Source: Bacteroidales bacterium
Lineage (GTDB): Bacteria > Bacteroidota > Bacteroidia > Bacteroidales > VadinHA17
Length of the DNA: 13,099 nucleotides
Reading direction: 5' to 3'
Assembly: GCA_016936695.1 (NCBI GenBank)
Contig: JAFGXK010000073.1
Coordinates: forward strand, 1 to 13,099
Shown here in pieces: positions 1 to 4,732 of this stretch. Made by a program: the position numbers and the translations under genes. Each line of letters opens with the position of its first letter. Position 1 is the stretch's first letter. The notes under the pieces were generated by a model, which ran no database searches, had not been told where the DNA came from, and saw nothing but the letters and a program-made list of their open reading frames with translations.

Positions 1-869
1 TGCCGGTAAAAAAGGTGCACGACCGTAGCCTGGAAGTTCTGCTTAAAGAAGCCCTTGATCTCGCACAAAATTCCGATGTGGTAATCGCAGCCCTGGGCGA
101 AAATGCAAATATGAACGGAGAAGGCGCATCGCGCTCAATCCCTGACATTCCGGAGCCACAGGCCAAACTCCTCAAAGCGCTTGTTGCCACCGGCAAACCT
201 GTTGTACTTGTGATTTTTACCGGACGTCCGCTTATTCTCAGCTGGGAGGATGCAAATGTTCCTGCAATTCTGAATGCCTGGTTCCCGGGTTCGGAAGCCG
301 GAACATCAATCGCCGGGATACTTTTCGGGGACGTTAATCCGAGCGGAAAGCTGACAACCACTTTCCCGCGTAATGCAGGTCAGATACCGCTCTTTTACAA
401 CCATAAGAACACAGGCCGCCCCCACGGGGATGATGAACTTTATTCCCGATTCAGAAGCAATTATCTCGATGTTTTAAATTCTCCGCTCTATCCTTTCGGG
501 TACGGATTAAGCTATACCAGCTTTGATTACGGAGATATAAAGTTATCCTCTACGGAGATTGCAATGAACGGTAAAGTGACTGCCTCTGTCACAGTAACAA
601 ACTCGGGACCCAGGGATGGGAAGGAAATTGTTCAGCTTTATATCCGTGATGTATACAGCACATCAACCCGCCCTGTTAAGGAGTTAAAGACTTTTCAAAA
701 GATAATGCTGAAAGCTGGCGAAAGCAGGGAAGTCACCTTCGAGCTCACGACGGAGGATCTTAAATACTATAATCATGACCTGTCTTATGTATGCGAACCC
801 GGCGATTTTGAAATTATGATCGGGCCGAACAGCAGGGACGTTAAGGCGGTAAAACTGTCACTAAAATAG
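1..869 (+). CDS. bglX: GH3 beta-glucosidase, BglX-like, C-terminal part (5' truncated by window edge)
   Basis: This is the C-terminal part of a periplasmic or secreted glycoside hydrolase family 3 beta-glucosidase, which releases terminal glucose (or related sugars) from beta-linked oligosaccharides. The frame is open to the left edge (P-V-K-K before the GTG at 15), so that GTG is an internal Val codon and not a start. About 288 residues are visible. The GH3 C-terminal alpha/beta domain carries DVVIAALGE, GKPVVLVIFTGRPL, ILNAWFPGSEAG, LFGDVNPSGKL and FPRNAGQIPLFYNHKNTGRP. It is followed by LYPFGYGLSYTSFDY and a fibronectin III-like domain (roughly the last 95 residues, with VQLYIRDVYSTSTRPVKELK). 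The segment order and wording match E. coli BglX as I remember it. The catalytic Asp of the N-terminal domain lies outside the window. The gene ends in TAG at 867-869 and runs convergently into the repeat at 879-1030. The family call is firm; BglX orthology and substrate are inferred. Confidence 0.93.
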   Translation, partial: PVKKVHDRSLEVLLKEALDLAQNSDVVIAALGENANMNGEGASRSIPDIPEPQAKLLKALVATGKPVVLVIFTGRPLILSWEDANVPAILNAWFPGSEAGTSIAGILFGDVNPSGKLTTTFPRNAGQIPLFYNHKNTGRPHGDDELYSRFRSNYLDVLNSPLYPFGYGLSYTSFDYGDIKLSSTEIAMNGKVTASVTVTNSGPRDGKEIVQLYIRDVYSTSTRPVKELKTFQKIMLKAGESREVTFELTTEDLKYYNHDLSYVCEPGDFEIMIGPNSRDVKAVKLSLK

Positions 870-878
870 GTCGTGCAT

Positions 879-1030
879 GTCTTGGGGTCTTGCAGTCTTG
901 CGGTCTTGCAGTCTTGCGGTCTTGCAGTCTTGCGGTCTTGCGGTATTGAAGGTCTTGCAGGTCTTGCAGGTCCGGTTTTTGACTTGCACGACTTGCAAGA
1001 CTTCTTCGGTCTTCCGTCTTCGGTCTTCCG
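879..1030. repeat. Degenerate 8-9 bp tandem repeat between convergent genes
   Basis: Octamers GTCTTGCA and GTCTTGCG alternate at 887-942 (A,G,A,G,A,G,G), preceded by GTCTTGGG at 879-886. The series continues with a degenerate unit at 943-950. It then shifts to a 9-bp period (GGTCTTGCA at 951-959 and 960-968), then GACTTGCAC, GACTTGCAA and GACTTCTTC at 981-1007, and ends with GGTCTTCCG at 1008-1016 and 1022-1030, 14 bp apart. The array starts 10 bp after the bglX stop and stops 1 bp before the stop codon of the propeller gene, so it fills the whole convergent intergenic gap. The gradual change of unit length and sequence suggests slippage. Reading frames across it give a low-complexity LAVLQSCGLAVL-type peptide that is not credible as a gene. 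Function is unknown. Confidence 0.88.
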
Positions 1031-1031
1031 T

Positions 1032-2312
1032 CTACTTCTTCAGATCAAAACAGAACACCAGATCATGGTCCCTCAGGTAGAGTTTCCCGTTGGAGACAAC
1101 CGGATGGGTCCATACTCTTTTGTCCATGGAGAGAACGGTGGATCGCCGGGGGATTTCCATACGGCCGAATTCCTTCCAGCCGTCAGGGGATGCCAGGGCA
1201 ACGGTAAGTGAACCAGTCCTTTCGTCGAGGCAGAGAAGCCTGCCATCTACGCTTAAAACAGCACCTTTTCCGGGTTCAGCCACCTTATGGGTCCATACCG
1301 ACTCGCCGGTTTTAAAGTTCTGACAAACCCAGCCCGGACCGTCACTATAGCCATAAATGTGATCGCCGACAAGGACGACACCGCCATGGTGGTTAATCAT
1401 GACTTTATTTGAATATAATACATCGGCTGTGAATGCGTCGCCTTTCTTGGTAATCCTTAGGGCGGCACAACCGGTGCCGTATCCCGATGTGACATAGACA
1501 ATATTGTCGCGGTAAACAGGTGTTGGGATGGCAGCGGTGTTGTTGCCTGCCACATTGGCACTCCAGAGAAGCTTGCCGTCTTTTGCCGAAACACCGATCA
1601 CACCCTGGCGGGTCAGCTGAATATACTGCCTCACTCCGTCTATTACAGCTACTATTGGTGAAGAGTATCCTCCCAGATCAGTGTATTCCTTTGACCTCCA
1701 GACAACCTTTCCTGTGGCTTTATCGAGAGCAGCCAAAGTTCCGTTGTTGCCGCCCGGGGTGCAAATCAAAAGGTTACCGTCAACAAGCGGTGACTCACTG
1801 AAGCCCCAGTCCGTTCTCGACATAATGTTCCCGCCCAGATCTGTTCTGAAATCCTTCTGCCATATTGTTTTGCCGTCAGCGGCCGATAAACAGTGCACCT
1901 GGCCGCTTCCGCGGATGAGATATAGTTTGTCGCCATCCACAGTAACTGACCCCCGGGGGCCGTCACCACGATCCATAATGTATTGTTTGCCAAGACTTTG
2001 TTTCCATTTCAGCTTCCCCGTTCTTGTGTCAAGGGCAAATGCAAAATCGTTGCCGCCGCCAGCACCCTGAGAATACAGAGTGGTTCCTACGATTACCGGC
2101 GCTGTATATCCTGCGCCTGCATCACTGAAGGTCCATAGCAACTGAGGCTTTTTCGCAGTCCAGTCAAGGTTCAGTCCTGTCTCTTTCGAAACGCCGTCCC
2201 GGTTTGGACCCCGCCATTGCGGCCAGTCCTGAGCTTTTATTTCTGTCACTGATGTTGCCAGAAGGGCAACCATAGAAATGCAGGTTAATACGGATTTAAT
2301 TTTTTTCTCCAT
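1032..2312 (-). CDS. Secreted PQQ-like beta-propeller repeat protein
   Basis: This is a 426-residue secreted protein with a PQQ/quinoprotein-like (BamB-like) beta-propeller fold. A signal peptide covers residues 1-28 (KK n-region, hydrophobic core, EIKA-Q cleavage). It is followed by WPQWRGPNRDG, a start typical of this family of propellers in Bacteroidota and Planctomycetota. Blade signatures of the form x-LD-x-x-TG-K-x-x-W recur: FALDTRTGKLKW (92-103), CLSAADGKTIWQ (141-152), LAALDKATGKVVW (193-205), GVSAKDGKLLW (240-250) and KTGESVW (334-340). I chose the ATG at 2310-2312; the TTG one codon upstream would add one residue. AGGA lies nine bases before the ATG. Such proteins may act as scaffolds or quinone-independent binding propellers. 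No catalytic set for a quinoprotein dehydrogenase (for example a haem-binding CxxCH) is seen, so enzymatic activity is not supported. The gene converges on bglX and diverges from the esterase gene. Confidence 0.88.
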   Translation of the reverse strand: MEKKIKSVLTCISMVALLATSVTEIKAQDWPQWRGPNRDGVSKETGLNLDWTAKKPQLLWTFSDAGAGYTAPVIVGTTLYSQGAGGGNDFAFALDTRTGKLKWKQSLGKQYIMDRGDGPRGSVTVDGDKLYLIRGSGQVHCLSAADGKTIWQKDFRTDLGGNIMSRTDWGFSESPLVDGNLLICTPGGNNGTLAALDKATGKVVWRSKEYTDLGGYSSPIVAVIDGVRQYIQLTRQGVIGVSAKDGKLLWSANVAGNNTAAIPTPVYRDNIVYVTSGYGTGCAALRITKKGDAFTADVLYSNKVMINHHGGVVLVGDHIYGYSDGPGWVCQNFKTGESVWTHKVAEPGKGAVLSVDGRLLCLDERTGSLTVALASPDGWKEFGRMEIPRRSTVLSMDKRVWTHPVVSNGKLYLRDHDLVFCFDLKK

Positions 2313-2567
2313 CAATACGATTCCTCTTTTTTAGTTATAATTCAGATCAACACTTAATATAAACCTTTAAGCGCAAAATAAGTTCATCAAAATACATGCC
2401 TTCTTTTTTTCGGACTAAAACGAAAAAGGATAAACCAATAACGAAAAAGCATTCAGATTGTCAAATTATCCTCTCTTATTGTGATCAGTCAGGAACAATA
2501 TGCTTTGAAGTCGCAGAAGAGGCAATCAGGATTGAAAATACATATCGTTTTGGGTAAAATATTTGTT

Positions 2568-2596
2568 GATTAACAATAACCAGGTTATTGTTAATC
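2568..2596. promoter_or_regulatory. Perfect 29-bp palindrome (candidate operator)
   Basis: GATTAACAATAACC (2568-2581) is followed by a single central A (2582) and its exact reverse complement GGTTATTGTTAATC (2583-2596). The arms are 14 bp with no mismatch. The site lies 184 bp upstream of the esterase start and 256 bp upstream of the propeller start. A perfect, AT-rich dyad of this size in a divergent promoter region suits a dimeric regulator. The one-base centre makes an RNA hairpin sterically poor (inner pairs would have to open), and only a broken T-tract follows, so a terminator is less likely. Confidence 0.5.
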
Positions 2597-2659
2597 GATA
2601 AATTTTTGTTGTTATTTTGAATTTTTCAGAACGGCTTCCGCGAATCGGAATAGGCAGCA

Positions 2660-2679
2660 GATCCCCGCTGGCGGGCATC
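2660..2679. repeat. GC-rich near-perfect hairpin in AT-rich spacer
   Basis: The arms GATCCCCGC and GCGGGCATC pair at all but one position around a central TG. This patch, with the neighbouring TTCCG/CGGAA stem at 2636-2650, is clearly richer in GC than the flanking sequence. That is what one expects from an inserted dispersed repeat or its relic. No second copy is visible in this window, so family membership is unproven. Confidence 0.35.
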
Positions 2680-2779
2680 TTATCCACCAGCAAGGTTCAG
2701 TCAGTAAAAAGTATACGGTAACCGGAAATTTGATTTATCTTGGTACTCATATAATTCCTGATAAATAATACTGAATAAT

Positions 2780-3742
2780 ATGCTGAAATTAAGAACGTTA
2801 ATTGCATCCCTGATAGTGATGCATTTTATATCAGTTTGCGGGCAATTACCTCAGAAGAATACTCCTGGGGTTCCGGAATCATATCCTGCCTCCGGAAAAG
2901 CGATTGAGCTTACCCTTGATAAGAACCAGCCACAGCTGACTTATATCAATAATGTGAAATACATAAGTCGCGACGGCACCGACCTTCATCTCCAGATCAT
3001 CTTTCAAAGATCAGATAAGCCTTTACCATGCATTGTTTATATTCAGGGTTCGGCCTGGATGAAACAAAATGTTTATTCAAATCTGCCTCAACTGATAAAC
3101 TTTGCCCGACGCGGATATGTAATAGTGTCGGTGGAATACAGGCCTTCTGATGTCGCTCAGTTCCCTGCACAGGTCCAGGATGCCAGGACAGCAATACGGT
3201 TTGTCCGGAAAAATGCAGCCAGATATAATATCGACCCGGATAACATAAATATCTGGGGCGATTCGTCGGGGGGTCATACGGCTGTTTTTTGCGGAATAAC
3301 ATCAGGACTTCCGGAATTCAGCACAGAAGATTATGGTGAATACTCCGACACGGTCAATTCAATTATTGATTATTATGGTCCGACCGATGTTTCGAAAATG
3401 AGTCAGTTCCCGTCAGTTATGGACCATGTAAAACCGACTAGCCCGGAAGGTAAATTACTGGGGGGAGTTGATGTACTTCAGAACGTTGATAAAGCTGAAA
3501 AAGCAAGTCCCATGACTTATATTTCAAAGGGGAGAAGGATCCCTCCGATCCTTATTGCTCACGGAAGCGTGGATGGTTTGGTCCCATTTAATCAGAGTGA
3601 TATCCTGGCAATTAAGCTGGAGGAAACCGGCAAAGCATTTGAGTTCTATAATCTGAAAGGGGCGGATCATGGATCCCCGGAATTCTGGACAAAAGAAATG
3701 TTCGATATTGTTGATGAATTTGTAAGAAGACATATTAAATAG
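2780..3742 (+). CDS. Secreted alpha/beta-hydrolase (esterase/carboxylesterase type)
   Basis: This 320-residue hydrolase of the esterase/lipase alpha/beta fold (COG0657/BD-FAE-like) probably removes acyl groups such as acetyl from carbohydrate or other esters outside the cytoplasm. Residues 1-21 form a signal peptide (KLR n-region, hydrophobic core, SVCG-Q). Cys20 could be read as a lipobox Cys, but Val at -1 argues against lipidation. The mature part has strands PLPCIVYIQG (oxyanion region, Gln-Gly in place of the usual His-Gly), YVIVSVEYRPS and DARTAIRFVRKNAARYNIDP. The nucleophile elbow is G160-D-S162-S-G164. The acid is probably D265 in HGSVDGLVP and the base H297 in GADHGSPEFW, so the triad is complete. 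The start ATG has no Shine-Dalgarno, as is usual in this phylum. The gene stands alone on the plus strand between non-coding regions. The fold and triad are clear; the substrate is unknown. Confidence 0.9.
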   Translation: MLKLRTLIASLIVMHFISVCGQLPQKNTPGVPESYPASGKAIELTLDKNQPQLTYINNVKYISRDGTDLHLQIIFQRSDKPLPCIVYIQGSAWMKQNVYSNLPQLINFARRGYVIVSVEYRPSDVAQFPAQVQDARTAIRFVRKNAARYNIDPDNINIWGDSSGGHTAVFCGITSGLPEFSTEDYGEYSDTVNSIIDYYGPTDVSKMSQFPSVMDHVKPTSPEGKLLGGVDVLQNVDKAEKASPMTYISKGRRIPPILIAHGSVDGLVPFNQSDILAIKLEETGKAFEFYNLKGADHGSPEFWTKEMFDIVDEFVRRHIK

Positions 3743-3907
3743 TATGATCTCAGGTTTAAAGTATTTTGTAAAACCACACTCCCCGGAATGCAGTATCTGA
3801 TAGCATATTTTTAAAGGCCTGGCAATCCGGGCCGGCCAGGTATCAGGTGCTGGCCGGAATGTGGAAGACTGGCTGATGAGCAACAAATTAATTATATAAC
3901 TAAACTT
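3743..3907. other. Esterase 3' flank with overlapping inverted repeats
   Basis: Two overlapping inverted repeats lie 75-115 bp after the esterase stop: CCTGGC (3818-3823) with GCCAGG (3835-3840), and CCGGCCA (3832-3838) with TGGCCGG (3851-3857). They could form alternative stems. No T-tract follows either stem, so this is not a convincing intrinsic terminator. No coding sequence is seen. Confidence 0.35.
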
Positions 3908-3994
3908 CAACCCGCTCCGGGGTTGTCTTTGGTGTGTGGGGCTCCTTACCCGGGGCGTCACCCGGGCTACTGGAAGTCGACACCCCAGGTGTCG
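3908..3994 (+). repeat. Three-hairpin repeat module, copy A
   Basis: Three stems follow each other. H1 is CAACCC (3908-3913) with GGGTTG (3920-3925). H2 is CCCGGG (3949-3954) with CCCGGG (3961-3966) around GCGTCA. H3 is CGACACC (3978-3984) with GGTGTCG (3988-3994) around CCA. Between H2 and H3 is GGGCTACTGGAAG (3964-3976), whose exact reverse complement occurs in copy B at 4285-4297. Stem positions correspond while stem sequences differ between copies, so the structure is conserved better than the sequence. GC-rich multi-hairpin repeats of this kind are common between genes in Bacteroidota; I infer a dispersed, possibly non-autonomous mobile repeat. Confidence 0.75.
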
Positions 3995-4200
3995 GAGAAG
4001 GAATGCCGAAAGTCAATAGCTCATGTGTCGCAAAAGGACTGCCGAAAGTCAATAGCTCATGTGTCGCAAAAGGACTGCCGAAAGTCAACATTTCATGTTT
4101 TCGAAAACGCTGCCTGAAGTAAATAGCGTATGTGTTGAAAAAGGCTGCCGAAAGACAACACGTCATGTGTCGTAAATTGACTGCCGAAAGTAAACAACCC
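3969..4200. repeat. 36-bp tandem repeat array
   Basis: Units begin GCCGAAAGTC. Unit 1 (4005-4040) and unit 2 (4041-4076) are identical over 36 bp. Unit 3 (4077-4111) and unit 4 (4112-4146) are 35 bp and diverged, unit 5 (4147-4182) is 36 bp, and a partial unit lies at 4183-4200. The 36 bases before unit 1 (3969-4004) match the unit at 25 of 36 positions, and this stretch includes hairpin H3 of module A. Units are contiguous with no spacers, so it is not a CRISPR. On the minus strand the repeat reads as a 12-residue period HELLTFGSPFAT, but the two 35-bp units break the frame and there is no plausible gene start. The identical central pair suggests recent duplication. Confidence 0.88.
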
Positions 4201-4267
4201 AGTTATCAGAAATGGGCTATGTATAAATGAGTATTTTAGAACAAAATAATCAGGAGCAATAATTCTT

Positions 4268-4349
4268 CAGCCTGGAGGGCTGGGCTTCCAGTAGCCCTGG
4301 TCTCACCCAGGGAACAGGCAACCATTACCAATCCACCCCGGAGGGGTGG
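4268..4349 (-). repeat. Three-hairpin repeat module, copy B (inverted relative to A)
   Basis: The stem order is reversed relative to copy A. H3' is CAGCC (4268-4272) with GGCTG (4278-4282). H2' is CCCTGG (4295-4300) with CCAGGG (4307-4312) around TCTCAC. H1' is CCACCCC (4333-4339) with GGGGTGG (4343-4349) around GGA. The linker CTTCCAGTAGCCC (4285-4297) is the exact reverse complement of the copy A linker. The two copies bracket the 36-bp array as imperfect inverted terminal modules about 440 bp end to end. Confidence 0.75.
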
Positions 4350-4533
4350 CCGTCAGTTATCATAATCCCGGATTCCATGAACAATTACAACACCGGTTTA
4401 AGCCCTTCCCACCGTACTGACCATGTGCTATCGGTGGAAAATCCGGGATCATCCCGAAAACGCCAACCGGATCGGGATGTTCCTATGCACGTTTTGAATA
4501 GTTGTCCTTCCATTCCGCCGAGTGCAGATATAC
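4350..4533. other. Non-coding spacer with inverted repeats
   Basis: Inverted repeats are ATCCCGGAT (4365-4373) with ATCCGGGAT (4441-4449), and ATCCCGA (4451-4457) with TCGGGAT (4472-4478). All three frames of each strand are interrupted or short, and no gene is supported. The block may be decayed sequence of the same origin as the adjoining GH2 relic, but I see no clear homology here. Confidence 0.35.
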
Positions 4534-4676
4534 CCCGCTGTCGGCAGTAAGCCTTATTGCGGCAGGCCCCCCTGCAGTTTTCAACACCTTTACTACTGTT
4601 TCTTTCCTGGTTTCATAAACTGTGGCTTTTTTTCTCCCGTGATGTCGAGATCGCCGCACCAGGCTGTGAAATATGG
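4534..4676 (-). pseudogene. Relic of a GH2 beta-galactosidase with internal deletion
   Basis: Two recognisable GH2 pieces lie on the minus strand in different frames. From 4676 to 4620 one frame reads PYFTAWCGDLDITGEKKPQ. This matches the AWCGDIDLTG-x-KKPQ-SYYRD segment found late in the catalytic barrel of Bacteroidota GH2 beta-galactosidases. Another frame, from about 4629 to 4534, reads ATVYETRKETV then VLKTAGGPAAIRLTAD, the usual end of the DUF4982 domain of the same enzymes. In intact enzymes roughly a hundred residues separate the two segments. Here they overlap at the A-rich GAAAAAAAGCCACAG stretch near 4618-4632, so an internal deletion with frame change has occurred. An in-frame stop precedes the first piece (4695-4697). 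The rest of the gene is gone. The homology is from memory of the family, not from a search. Confidence 0.6.
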
Positions 4677-4732
4677 CCAAGATCGGATGACAATTCATTG
4701 GAACCATGACAGCACAAAATTTCACAGGAAAA

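Larger units (their letters stand above)
2313..2779. promoter_or_regulatory. Divergent intergenic region between propeller and esterase genes
   Basis: These 467 AT-rich bases separate two divergent starts and must hold both promoters. No complete Bacteroidota promoter (TTG, 19-21 bases, TAnnTTTG) could be fixed by eye on either strand. The region contains a direct repeat AACGAAAAAG at 2419-2428 and 2440-2449 (21 bp apart, about two helical turns), the 29-bp palindrome at 2568-2596, a small hairpin TTCCG-CGAAT-CGGAA at 2636-2650 and the GC-rich hairpin at 2660-2679. No coding sequence is supported. Role as a shared control region is inferred from gene orientation alone. Confidence 0.5.

Noticed and set aside
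873..1211. Plus-strand frames rich in LAVLQSCGLAVLRSC
   Set aside because: They are low-complexity translations of the octamer repeat, and one runs into the propeller gene on the opposite strand.
1520..2070. Plus-strand frames across the propeller gene
   Set aside because: They are antisense shadows of the minus-strand gene, which has a signal peptide and repeated propeller motifs.
2837..2842. Lipobox Cys20 in the esterase signal peptide
   Set aside because: Val at position -1 and the good SVCG-Q cleavage context favour signal peptidase I; lipidation cannot be excluded.
3818..3857. Intrinsic terminator of the esterase gene
   Set aside because: Stems exist, but no T-tract follows and the two stems compete with each other.
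3900..4166. Minus-strand 88-residue frame with the HELLTFGSPFAT repeat
   Set aside because: It is generated by the 36-bp period being a multiple of three. The 35-bp units disrupt the periodicity, there is no signal or known domain, and the other strand is equally open.
3969..4200. CRISPR array
   Set aside because: The unit is a plausible 36 bp, but copies abut directly with no unique spacers and diverge at the ends; no cas gene is near.
4385..4489. Minus-strand peptide containing DSTWSVRWEGLKPVL, reminiscent of a PA14 domain
   Set aside because: Only about 34 codons are open, a stop follows directly, and the resemblance rests on a handful of residues.
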